NCBI GenBank assembly: GCA_001566295.1
Contig: KQ964248.1
Span: forward strand, 2,046,001-2,110,000
Origin: Microdochium bolleyi
Taxonomy: Eukaryota > Ascomycota > Sordariomycetes > Xylariales > Microdochiaceae
DNA length: 64,000 nucleotides
Reading direction: 5' to 3'
Part shown: positions 11,624-22,558 of the stretch, piece by piece
How positions within the stretch are numbered: the stretch's first letter is position 1
How the letters are laid out: each line of letters starts with the position of its first letter
The notes under the pieces: model-generated
Told to the model about the DNA's origin: nothing
Databases searched by the model: none
What the model saw: only the letters and a program-made list of their open reading frames with translations
Translations under genes and position numbers: made by a program

Positions 11624-13502
11624 GGGGCAAGATCTGTGCTGGCACGAGCGATCAGTGAACATGTGACAATCCTTGGGTCAATCAACTTCCCGGGATTCGA
11701 GGAATCAAACAAAGTAGAGAATTGCAACAAAAAGAAAGTATACCCCTTAAAAGTCTAGGAGATCACGACAGGTTTTGGTACGGGGTTTCGAGGCGTTTCA
11801 ACACAAAACAAGTGGCAACAGAGACCACAGCCACAAACAACGTCCGGATAGGACGATAGAAGTTATAGAGTATTCTGGATTTATGTGTCTAGACAGAGGT
11901 GGCGATGGCTGAGAGAGTCGCATCGTCTGAAAGTATTGCCCCTTTCCGCATTGTCCTGATTCATGCGCGCGCCGGAGTCAACACCGGCTCCGTTCGTGAG
12001 TCGTCATCTGCACCCTGGACAAGAAAGAAGCATGGTGAGCACGGCTGCGCCAGGACACCGTGCAGGGGAAAACGGCAGGAGCACGCAATGTTTATTACGG
12101 ATAGCGGTGGGTGCGCGACATGGAGAGCAAGGATCGTGGAAGCATGGCTTTGGATTAATTTGTTCCCCCGAGAAAACATCCCAGACCGCCGGGAGTTAGG
12201 TTGTATCGCAATGTACTACTCTCGTCACGTGAAGACGACCGAACACACATTACACAATGCACGAGAGTGTAACTGCATGTTGCTCCTTCCTGTTGAATCG
12301 CTTGAAACCGGAGCGTGCATACCTAAGAAGCAGCGATAAAACTGCGCAGAATCTATGCCTCGTTGCGTGCTCCATCCACTCCGGCCGAACTCTTGAAAGG
12401 CGCGTGGAAGGGTCAAAAGACTAGGTGACGGGCTGCAAGGCACAAGAGCAAAAAGGGGTTCGCTGGCTGGCTTTCGGTGGCCGCTCAACCTCAACCTCCA
12501 GGGTGTTCGGGTAGACCAAAACAGTTTAGTGGCTGATGGACCCTCCTTCTCCTCGCGATGGGGAATACCCTGGGGCTTGTTCTGGTGCCCCCTGTTTCCA
12601 TGCCCTGCAGCTTGGATGAAGGTGGTGTCCTGGTTTCTCCTTTTTCCTCCCCTCCCAAAGGAGGTGCAAACACACGGTGCGGTGAGCTGGATTCTTCGAG
12701 GTTGGACAAACAATAGGCATCAGCAGGTTGCACCAGAAATGAAGAAAATAAGTCAGGACAGTCACGCCCTGCAAGAGCTGGACTGAACTTGTCGAACAAT
12801 GTGGCAGCCACCGACTTTTAGGAGCCTTCCATGCCTAAACTCTAGTCCGTACTGCCCCGCCAGCCCAGGTACTTATTTCTGTGTGCTTGCGAGGCGGGCG
12901 GGACGAAGGCTCTTGTTGTAAAGGCAGAGACTGAACCGATCAGTGAGAATAAACTGGAGTGCGTACGGAGCCGGTACGGTCTACGATCTCCAGTCCACAG
13001 GCCGGACACACAGCTGTGAGAGAAACGGACGGGATGGCGAACAATGGCAGCCCCCCTGGTGGGGCGGTTATCGATGGGATCCCAGAAGTCGGCCAGCTAG
13101 CACACCCGCCGCCGCCCCTTCGGGACCAACCTCTTCTAACTCCTGGCACGAGCACCTGCCACCAGATCCAGGCGACCTCACCCGCAGGATCTTCGAGGGC
13201 CTCACTCCTCCATCTCTTTCTGCTTCATCTTTCCTGTCAAGGTGGCTGTGGTAGCGTTCGTTGTTTCGCACCAGGTACCACCCAGAGCAGCACCGCCCGC
13301 CTTCCACCATCCCCTAATCCACCGACACCACCGCACAGCCGATCTACCGGCCACAGACCGCCGAGAAGAGGGAAGGAAGGAACTTGTACTCTTTTCATGA
13401 CTCTGGCATAAGGCAAAAGCCACCGAGCCACGCTTGCAACGACGTTACGAACATTTCCCAATACTAGAACCAAGCTCCCCGTGAGCACACCGGCCCGGCC
13501 CC
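11624..13502. other. Intergenic region SER3-myosin V
   Basis: A 1.9 kb spacer holding the SER3 3' end and the promoter/leader of the myosin gene. Apart from a TCACGTGA palindrome at 12225-12232, I see no distinct element or credible reading frame. Confidence 0.6.
12225..12232. promoter_or_regulatory. TCACGTGA palindrome (E-box-like site)
   Basis: A perfect 8-bp palindrome with a CACGTG core, 1.27 kb before the myosin start codon. CACGTG is bound by bHLH factors such as Cbf1-type proteins in fungi. Function here is conjecture; one such site is expected by chance every few kilobases. Confidence 0.25.
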
Positions 13503-16500
13503 ATGTCGCATAGCTACGATGTTGGGACGCGAGTCTGGCAGCCCGATGCCACCGAGGGATGGGTGGCATCCGAGGTCATCAGCAAGACTGTCAATGGCGA
13601 CAAGGTAGTTCTCGAGTTCCAGCTCGAGAATGATGAGGTGTGTACAGAATCTCCGATACCCCGAAATACCTTGACCGCTGCTAGTGCTAGGAGCGCCCAG
13701 CGCGCGACTATCAGCCTCGAGGCCTCACCACGACTGACACCACCCTATGTGCACAGGTCAAAACAGCCGAGATCTCCCTCGAGGCAATCCAGAGCGGCAA
13801 AGATGCGTCGCTGCCGCCCCTCATGAACCCTGCCATGCTCGAGGCTAGTGACGACCTGACGAACCTCTCCCACTTGAACGAGCCTGCCGGTATGCATAAG
13901 ACATTCAGCCAACATCAACCACACTATAAGCATCTTTGTGATCGAGACAGCTGCTGATGCTCATTTGTCTCTCTCCAACAGTTCTGCAGGCTATCCGTCT
14001 TCGATATGCGCAAAAGGAGATCTACACATACAGTGGTATCGTTCTTATTGCCACGAATCCTTTCGCCCGAGTCGACTCCCTCTACGTACCAGGCATGGTG
14101 CAGGTCTACGCCGGCAAGCAGAGAGAGACCCAGGCTCCTCACTTGTTCGCCATCGCTGAGGAGGCTTTCATGTAAGGACTCAGCCAACACCGAGCCTCGG
14201 CCCATACAGCTTCAGAGATGCTGACACCGTGGACAGAAAAATGATCAAGGATGGCAAGAACCAGACAGTAGTCGTCTCCGGAGAGTCTGGTGCCGGTAAG
14301 ACAGTCAGCGCAAAGTACATCATGCGATACTTTGCAACTCGAGAGTCGCCCAGTGACTCTGGGTCGAGATCAAGGAAGGGTGGTGAGACTATGAGTGAGA
14401 CTGAAGAGCAGATCCTGGCGACGAATCCTATCATGGAAGCCTTCGGAAACGCCAAGACGACAAGGAACGACAACTCTTCGAGATTCGGAAAGTACATCGA
14501 GATCATGTTCGACAAGAAGACCAACATCATTGGTGCCAGGATCAGGACCTACCTGCTCGAGCGGTCGAGACTGGTCTTCCAGCCACTCAAGGAGAGGAAT
14601 TACCACATTTTCTACCAGCTGCTGGCTGGCGCGAGTGACCAGGAACGACAAGAGCTCAACCTCCTCCCCGTCGAGCAATTTGAATATTTGAACCAGGGCA
14701 ATGCGCCAGTAATCGACGGCGTTGACGACAAGGCCGAGTTCGTGGCGACAAAGAGCTCGCTGAGCACTATTGGTGTAGATGCGACAAAGCAGTCCGGCAT
14801 CTTCAAGTTGCTCGCTGGTCTTCTTCATCTTGGCAACGTCAAGATCACAGCCTCGCGGAATGACAGTGTGCTTGCTCCGGAGGAGCCGAACTTGGTCAAG
14901 GCTTGCGCTCTTCTGGGCATTGATGCAACAACCTTCGCCAAGTGGATCGTCAAGAAACAGCTCATCACTCGCGGAGAGAAGATCGTCTCGAACCTCACCC
15001 AGCAGCAGGCTCTTGTTGTTCGTGACTCCGTAGCCAAGTTCATCTACTCGAGTCTGTTCGATTGGCTTGTCGAGGTAATCAACAAGAGCTTGGCCACGGA
15101 AGACGTCCTGAGCCGTGTCTCCTCATTCATCGGTGTGCTCGATATCTACGGTTTCGAGCACTTCGCCAAGAACTCTTTCGAGCAATTCTGTATCAACTAT
15201 GCCAACGAGAAGCTCCAGCAGCAGTTCAACTCGCACGTCTTCAGACTCGAGCAGGAGGAATACGTCAGGGAACAGATCGACTGGACCTTTATCGACTTTT
15301 CAGACAACCAGCCCTGTATCGATCTCATTGAAGGCAAGCTCGGTGTACTGTCTCTGTTGGACGAGGAGTCCAGGCTGCCCATGGGTTCTGACGAGCAATT
15401 CGTCACTAAGCTGCACCATCACTTCGCTGCCGACAAGAACAAGTTCTACAAGAAGCCTAGGTTCGGCAAGTCTTCGTTCACCGTCTGCCACTATGCTGTC
15501 GATGTTACCTACGAGTCGGAAGGCTTCATTGAGAAGAACAGAGACACTGTACCAGACGAGCATATGGAGGTACTGCGCGCCTCGTCCAACTCATTCCTGG
15601 GCGATGTGCTTGCCGCGGCCTCGGCCGCTCGCGAGAAGGATGTTGCGTCCAGTGGCTCGGCCGTGGCCAAGCCTTCTGCTGGCCGGAAGATTGGTGTCGC
15701 CGTCAACCGCAAGCCAACTCTTGGTGGTATCTTCCGGTCCTCCCTCATTGAGCTGATGGCTACCATCGGTAACACCAACGTCCACTACATCCGTTGTATC
15801 AAGCCCAACGAGGCCAAGGTGGCCTGGCAGTTCGAGGGACCCATGGTTCTCAGCCAGCTGAGAGCTTGTGGTGTCTTGGAGACTATTCGCATTAGTACCG
15901 CCGGCTACCCGGGTCGCTGGACCTACGAAGAGTTTGCGCTTCGGTACTACCTGCTTGTTCCATCGAGCCAGTGGCAGACTGAGATTCGGCAGCTCGTCAC
16001 CCAGATCTTGTCCGAGGCTCTTGGTACGCTTACTGGCACCGGCTCGGACAACTACCAGTTGGGCCTGACCAAGGTCTTCTTCCGGGCCGGTATGCTTGCC
16101 CATCTGGAGAACCTGCGCCAGACTCGTATGACGGAGGCAGCCACCATGATCCAGAAGAATCTCAGGGCCAAGTACTACCGCCGCAAGTACCTGGAGGCTC
16201 GCGAGGGTATCATTGCCCTGCAGTCCTTGGTACGTGGACATATGACGAGGCGGAAAGCCCAAGAGCTTCGTATCACAAAAGCGGCCACGACGATCCAGAG
16301 AGTATGGAAGGGTCAAAAGCAGCGAAAGGCCTTCTTGCGCATTCGCAATGATGTCATTCTCGCTCAAGCTGCTGCCAAGGGCTACCTCCGCCGCAGAGAG
16401 ATCATGGAGACGCGCGTTGGCAACGCCGTACTGCTCATCCAGCGTGTCTGGCGTGCAAGGAGGCAGCTGCGGTCGTGGCGCAACTACCGCAAGAAGGTCG

Positions 16501-18682
16501 TCCTCGTGCAGAGCTTGTGGCGTGGTAAGCAGGCGAGAAAGGGCTACAAGAAGGTCCGCGAGGAGGCTCGTGACCTGAAGCAGATCTCGTACAAGCTCGA
16601 GAACAAGGTTGTCGAGCTCACACAGTCCCTCGGAAGCATGAAGACGCAAAACAAGACTCTTGTCTCGCAGGTCGAGAACTACGAGAACCAGATCAAGTCG
16701 TGGAAAACACGACACGCTACACTCGAGACAAGAACCAAGGAGTTGCAGGCCGAGGCTAACCAGGCCGGAATTGCTGTCGCGAAGCTGCAAGCCATGGAGG
16801 AGGAGATGAAGAAGCTCCAGACCAACTTCGACGACTCTACGCACAATGTCAAGAGGATGCAGGAAGAGGAGCGCAAGCTCAGGGACTCGCTCCGAAGCGC
16901 CACGGCAGAGCTCGAACGCGTGCGCCAGGAGACCACTCAGCACGAGAACGAAAAGATCTCGCTGCGCGAGCAGCTTGCCCACATGTCCGAGGAGCTCGAG
17001 CTTGCGCGCCGCTCTGTGCCTGTCAATGGCGAGGCCACCAACGGTGCGACTACTGTGCCACCCATCAGCGGTCTCATCAACCTGGTTACTTCCAAGAAGC
17101 CCAAGCGGCGGAGTGCCGGCGCGGAGCTTCGCGACGCCGACCGCTTCAGTGCTGCTTACAACCCGAGACCTGTCTCTATGGCTGTCACTGGCGGTGCCAA
17201 CCGACAAATGGCCGGTGGTGCCTTCGCTCCTAGCGACTCGATCGAGATGGAGCTCGAGGACTTGCTCGCCGACGAGGATGGCTTGAACGAGGAGGTTACG
17301 ATGGGCTTGATCCGCAACCTCAAAATTCCATCCCCGAACACGACGCCACCCCCGTCAGACAAGGAGGTTCTGTTCCCATCATACCTCATCAACCTCGTCA
17401 CCTCGGAGATGTGGAACAATGGCTTCGTTAAGGAGTCCGAGAGGTTCCTTGCCAACGTCATGCAGTCAATCCAGCAGGAAGTTATGCAGCACGATAGTGA
17501 CGATGCTATTAACCCCGGCGCGTTCTGGCTGTCCAACGTCCACGAGATGCTGTCATTCGTCTTCCTGGCTGAGGACTGGTACGAGGCCCAGAAGACCGAC
17601 AATTACGAATACGATCGGCTTCTGGAGATCGTCAAGCACGACCTCGAGAGCTTGGAATTCAACATCTACCACACCTGGATGAAGATTATCAAGAAGAAGC
17701 TCAACAAGATGATTATCCCCGCCATTATTGAGTCTCAGTCTCTACCCGGCTTCGTCACGAACGAAAGTAACAGATTCCTCGGCAAGCTGCTCCAGACCAA
17801 CTCCCAGCCTGCATACAGCATGGACAACCTTCTCAGTCTGCTGAACAATGTGTTCCGGGCGATGAAGTCCTACTACCTTGAGGATTCTTACATCATGCAG
17901 ACGATCACTGAGCTGCTGCGCCTCGTCGGAGTGACTGCTTTCAACGACCTGCTCATGCGTCGCAACTTCCTCTCGTGGAAGCGTGGTCTCCAGATCAACT
18001 ACAACATCACTCGGATTGAGGAGTGGTGCAAGAGCCACGACATGCCCGAGGGCACTCTGCAGCTCGAGCACTTGATGGTAAGCTAAGAACCAAACTTGGT
18101 ATAATATGATCGGGCAGTACTGACCATCCTTACAGCAAGCGACAAAGCTTCTGCAGCTGAAGAAGGCTACCCTTAACGATATCGAGATCATTCAGGATAT
18201 CTGCTGGATGTAAGTGCTATCTGCTTATATCTCATGCCATACAGTGGTGCCCATACTGACACATCAACAGGCTGTCCCCGAACCAGATCCAGAAGCTGCT
18301 CAACCAGTACCTTGTGGCCGACTATGAGCAGCCTATTAACGGCGAGATCATGAAAGCTGTTGCCTCAAGAGTCACCGAGAAGAGCGATGTCTTGCTTCTT
18401 CAGGCCGTCGACATGGATGACAGCGGCCCGTACGAGATCGCCGAGCCACGTTCCATCACGGCTCTAGAGACATACACTCCATCATGTATGTTCCACATCA
18501 GTCTTCTGTTTATACGGGCACGAACTAACAACTTCATTCTAGGGCTGCAAACTCCCCGGCTTAAGCGCCTTGCCGAGATTGTATCAGCCCAGGCAGTTGC
18601 CCAGCAGGAGAAGTATGATCCTGAGGAGTTCGCCGAGGAGGACGAGGAGGATGAGGAGCCTGTCGCGGCAGCCGGTGTCTAG
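13503..18682 (+). CDS. MYO2: Class V myosin heavy chain
   Basis: Actin-based motor that moves secretory vesicles and organelles to hyphal tips. Seven exons: 13503-13637, 13757-13889, 13982-14171, 14237-18077, 18136-18209, 18271-18485, 18543-18682; 1575 residues, standard for fungal myosin V. An SH3-like N-terminal domain (1-60) precedes the motor head, with P-loop GESGAGKT (168-175), switch I region NDNSSRFGK and relay region DIYGFEHF. Six IQ motifs follow (about 788-931), for example AATMIQKNLRAKYY and VLVQSLWRGKQARKG, which bind calmodulin-type light chains. Then come a coiled coil (about 935-1080), a Ser/Pro-rich linker, the cargo-binding DIL/globular tail (LLSLLNNVFRAMKSYYL near 1351) and an acidic C-terminus. 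The third junction was placed at 14237 because it restores EEAFIKMIKDGKNQTVV. Nothing appears missing. Confidence 0.97.
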
Positions 18683-19064
18683 AACGACACCCGGCCACGA
18701 TGGCATAACCGCTCTCCTTCTATGTCGTTATGAAATTCTTGAAACGCGAACTAGAGGGTATTTGTTCTGAGAAGATGTAAAAAGATACCGACCCAATATA
18801 GAGAGGGACGGAGAGGAAATGAACGGACTCGGGGGGAATGGATATATCATTTAGAGCTGCACGCAAAGGCAGAGATGCTGTGCACAAGCTAGACAATGTC
18901 AGATAAGATGACGTGGACTTCACAATCATGACTCGCCATGCCAAGAGAGTTCAATGCATATTTTTAAAAGCTTCCATGAGGTCATATGAACCACATCGGC
19001 TGATTGATATAGTACAGTGATCCTGAAGGTCAGGAACCTCAACGCTGGACGTTGTTGGCCTCTG

Positions 19065-19080
19065 ATTGGCCAGCACGTGA
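19065..19080. promoter_or_regulatory. Inverted CCAAT box next to a CACGTGA site
   Basis: ATTGG at 19065-19069 (CCAAT on the other strand, a possible HAP/CBF site) lies four bases from CACGTGA at 19074-19080, about 510 bp before the FAP7 start codon and just upstream of the candidate leader intron. The pairing suggests a core promoter. Only the motifs themselves are seen. Confidence 0.3.
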
Positions 19081-19266
19081 CTCTCCCTGCGCAATCGTGG
19101 TGGGCTTTCGAAGTTTTCTTGTCCTGCTAGGTTCACGCCCCTCCTCCTCCCACTCCTACTCGGCAGACGACAACAATTCGATTTTGCCTGCAGCCTATCA
19201 AACTCACCAATATCAACAGTTGCAGGACACACGCAATTCCTCGAAGAACAGAGACGATAGCTTCAG

Positions 19267-19401
19267 GTATGTGTGATTGGACTCATGAGAAAATGCAAGG
19301 TCTTCAATCGGACATCGTCACGCAGGAAGCTTCACTCTTTGCTATGCCGACTTTTGACCGTCGACGCTTCACCCCGAACTTGTACTAATCAGTATCAGCA
19401 G
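19267..19401 (+). other. Candidate 5'-UTR intron in the FAP7 leader
   Basis: A consensus donor GTATGT at 19267 pairs with an acceptor CAG ending at 19401. A TACTAATC branch-like site lies about a dozen bases before the acceptor. The stretch precedes the FAP7 start codon by about 190 bp. No transcript is available to confirm splicing. Confidence 0.4.
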
Positions 19402-19587
19402 ATGACAATAGCGACGTGGTGAATCCGGCACCAGTAGAAAGATTTCCGAGCAACGGCAGCAGAATTTTACGTTCGCAGGACGGATAGAGTCTGAATCAAG
19501 TCTTGGCGTTGCTATCTTGGACCTCGTCCTGGTCTAGCCACCACTTTATCTTTCCCTGTATCAGAAGGGGCAAGATCAATCGACACC

Positions 19588-20400
19588 ATGCCAAGCAGTA
19601 ACGCCACCACGAGGGCACTGCCCAACATCATCGTCACGGGAACGCCCGGTGTGGGCAAGACGTCGCACTGCGAGGCGCTGGCCGAGCGGAGCGGGCTGCG
19701 GCACGTGTCGGTGAACCAGGTCGTCAAGGACAAGCAGTGTCACGAGGGGTGGGATGAGGAGTACCAGAGCTGGGTGGTCGATGAGGACAAGGTGAGCATC
19801 TTCATGACTCTGCGGAGGAACCGGGACCGAGATCCCTTCCCGTCCCGCTTGGGTTTTATCTCCAGTCCTGCGCGGTCTTGTTCGACTGTGATTGTAGATG
19901 AACTGAGCTGACCTGAATGCGACCTGCTCACAGCTCCTGGACGCACTCGAGGACGATGCCAAACAGGGCGGCTGCATCATAGACTGGCACGCGTGCGACC
20001 TCTTCCCGCAGAGCTGGATCGACCTCGTTGTCGTGCTGCGGGTGGATTCGACGACGCTGTACGACCGGCTGAAGGCGAGGTAAGCATTCTTCGCACTCCA
20101 GTCTCTCCCTCTTTTCTCCTTTCGCTCTATTGCCTGTCTGCAGCCACAAATCAAATGTCAAAGACACCAAGAGAATGTCACTAACACATGCTGCGTAGAA
20201 ACTACCCCGAGGTCAAGCTCCAGGAAAACCTGGACTCTGAGATTATGGAGGTGCTCTTGCAGGAGGCGCGCGAGTCGTACGACGAGGAGATTGTCATTGA
20301 GCTGCAGAGCAACGACACGGACGAGATGGAGAGCAACGTGGACCGTATCGTAGGATGGCTGGAGCAGTGGAAGAAGGACAACGGTCGGGATGCCGCTTGA
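19588..20400 (+). CDS. FAP7: Adenylate kinase isoenzyme 6 / Fap7 ribosome-biogenesis NTPase
   Basis: Small nucleus-associated adenylate kinase/ATPase. In yeast and human (Fap7, hCINAP/AK6) it acts with Rps14 in final 18S rRNA maturation. Three exons: 19588-19791, 19934-20079, 20199-20400; 183 residues, the usual family length. The P-loop is GTPGVGKT (18-25). The AK6-type NMP-binding part follows (LRHVSVNQVVKD), then GCIIDWHACDLFP, the LVVVLRVDSTTLYDRL strand-helix, the lid region RNYPEVKLQENL, and the helical C-terminus EIMEVLLQEARESY. The short lid and the H-x-C motif (WHACD) separate it from ordinary adenylate kinases. The start is the first ATG and lies directly before the P-loop strand. 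Confidence 0.95.
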
Positions 20401-21305
20401 CCTGTGGATAAAAGTCCTCAAGCGTCTGATATTTTGGGTTTCTGTTTGGCGTTATGTGAAAAGAAAAGGATGGGCAGCAGGATAGACAAAAGGAAAGCAG
20501 CCATTCAGGCGGACAAGAATACGAAGCAATCTCATGAAGGTCCGTCGTTTTCAGTAATGAGCTTTTCACGGTGTTTCTCTTTTGTGATCTTGTTTCTATA
20601 GAATTGAAACGACAGGACCTAGACGCCAACATTCCAATCTTTGGAGCTCTAATTTGATTGCAGAGAAGAAAAAGAATCCATCAAACACGCCACAGCATGT
20701 TCTCGAGAATGCCAGATGGCTCCGCGCGTATGGAGGACCAGATGACCACATGTCTACTGACCAGCAGTGTTGAAAAGCACTCGGAAGCGCCAAAGCGGGC
20801 GAGCACCCCTCCCCCACTGCCGGAGATCGGGGCCCCACTCGGCCGCTCGTCTGCCGGATGTGTCACGGCCGGCAGCACATCATGAACAAAACAGGGGATC
20901 ATGGAGGAAGGGTACAACAGCAACAACAATAACAAGACGACAGTGATTCGGGGGTAGCGTTGGGGTCATCTCATGATAGCCAGCCTCCCATCTATAAATC
21001 TTGACTTCCTCGCCACGAAATCAGGAACCGAGAGAGCGGAGAGTCAATACTTTGCCCAGCACAACTTTGCAGTACATCTCGTCCTATTCTGCCTCGCTCC
21101 GCCTTTCAAGAGGGAAAAGGCTCTTATCAGTCCCGCAATCACACTTGCCGCATCGCCGCAATCCGCCCGATCAATCACCTTTCACAAATCTTGAACAACA
21201 AAGAGACAATCACAACTCGCCAACAACTGAACCCAGTTTCCAATAAAGGCTCGCCACACCAGAATCCCCCCTGGGAAAAACCCGCACGCCCCAACGCCGC
21301 CCAGC
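20401..21305. other. Intergenic region FAP7-HAM1
   Basis: A 0.9 kb spacer between two plus-strand genes, with the FAP7 3' end and the HAM1 promoter/leader. No recognisable element or reading frame. Confidence 0.6.
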
Positions 21306-22423
21306 ATGTCCTCCACCACCGGCCCCGTGGTCAACTTCATCACGGGCAACGCCAACAAGCTCGCCGAGGTCAAGGCCATCCTCGAGCCCGCGGGCATCAC
21401 CGTCAACAATCAGAGCCTCGACCTGCCCGAGATCCAGGGCTCCGTGGAGGAAGTCACGCTCGAGAAGTGTCGCGTCGCCGCGGACCTCGTCGGCGGCCCC
21501 GTGCTCGTCGAGGACACGTGCTTGTGCTTCAACGCGCTGGGCGGGCTGCCCGGACCTTATATGTGAGTCTCTCATGGTCCTTGTTCTTCTTGTTCTTCTT
21601 CTCCTTCTTGCCTTTTATACATTCGTAACAGTTTGTTTTTTGGTGATCCGTCTTGCTCAATCTTGATGAACTCAAAAACTCATAGAAGACAATAGCAAAT
21701 GGTTCATGAAGTCCATCGGCCATGACGGCCTCAACAACCTCCTCGCTGCCTACGACGACAAGTCCGCCCAGGCCGTCGCCACGTTCGGCTTCTCAAAGGG
21801 TCCCGGACACCCCCCGCTGCTCTTCCAGGGCCGCACTGACGTGAGTATCCTAGCTCCCCTGCCCTGCCGTTTCATTGTGCTCCGCTACCTATCGTAGTTG
21901 TATGAGGACAACGCCGGTATGTCTCGGGCTACGTGAGAATGATCTAACAACCTTCGTCAATCTACAGGGCAAAATCGTTCCTGCCAGGGGACCTACTTTC
22001 TTTGGTGTGTTTGGTACGCCCCATGCGGCTTTTTGAGAAAGACGGCGGATATCTGGAGACTTGGGACAATAGTACTGGCTTACATTGTGCAGCCAGAGCC
22101 AGCCTGTGGCTTATGCACCTTGACAGTACTTGCGGCCCCTGTCTTGGTCACCCGTGTTCCCATGGCTTTCGAACAAGATCACTAACACCAATTTCTCTTT
22201 AGGCTGGGACCCGGTCTTTGAATATGAAGGACAAACGTAAGTGATTGTGCTCGCTTGATGCATGATATGCTGAATCGAGACATCTATGAATACAACTCGC
22301 TAATTCCCGGCCGCTGCCAACAGTTACGCCGAGATGGACAAGACCGCCAAGAACAAGATCTCCCATAGATACAAGGCTCTCGAGAAGCTGCGGGCATGGA
22401 TCGAGGATGGCATGAAGGAGTAA
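21306..22423 (+). CDS. HAM1: Inosine triphosphate pyrophosphatase (Ham1/ITPA)
   Basis: Hydrolyses non-canonical purine triphosphates (ITP, dITP, XTP) to monophosphates and pyrophosphate, cleansing the nucleotide pool in the cytosol. Five exons: 21306-21562, 21696-21840, 21968-22004, 22203-22236, 22324-22423; 190 residues, normal for the family. The nucleotide-binding motif TGNANK (13-18) opens the protein. It is followed by LDLPEIQG, the metal/substrate loop [18 protein letters not shown], the TFGFSKGPG stretch, [22 protein letters not shown] and the C-terminal helix [15 protein letters not shown]. Exons 3 and 4 are only 37 and 34 bases; they are required to rebuild the conserved GKIVPARGP and GWDPVFE segments. 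Confidence 0.95.
21578..21611 (+). repeat. CTT/TTC-rich simple repeat inside HAM1 intron 1
   Basis: A run of TTCTTG/TTCTTC-type units makes up a pyrimidine-only-like stretch within the first HAM1 intron. It is a simple-sequence tract with no evident function beyond possible length polymorphism. Confidence 0.5.
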
Positions 22424-22558
22424 AGTCGCTAAGAAGTCAAAATGGATGTACGCTAGGTGACGGCGGATGGACGGCTTCGTGTCGATCTGCAGAATGCTTG
22501 TTGCCAGCACTGACCAAGCACCGAAGAGAGAAACCCAAACCTCGACACCATGTCTCAT

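Larger units (their letters stand above)
18683..19587. other. Intergenic region myosin V-FAP7
   Basis: A 0.9 kb spacer with the myosin 3' end and the FAP7 promoter/leader. It contains an adjacent ATTGG and CACGTGA pair and a possible leader intron, listed separately. No reading frame of note. Confidence 0.6.
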
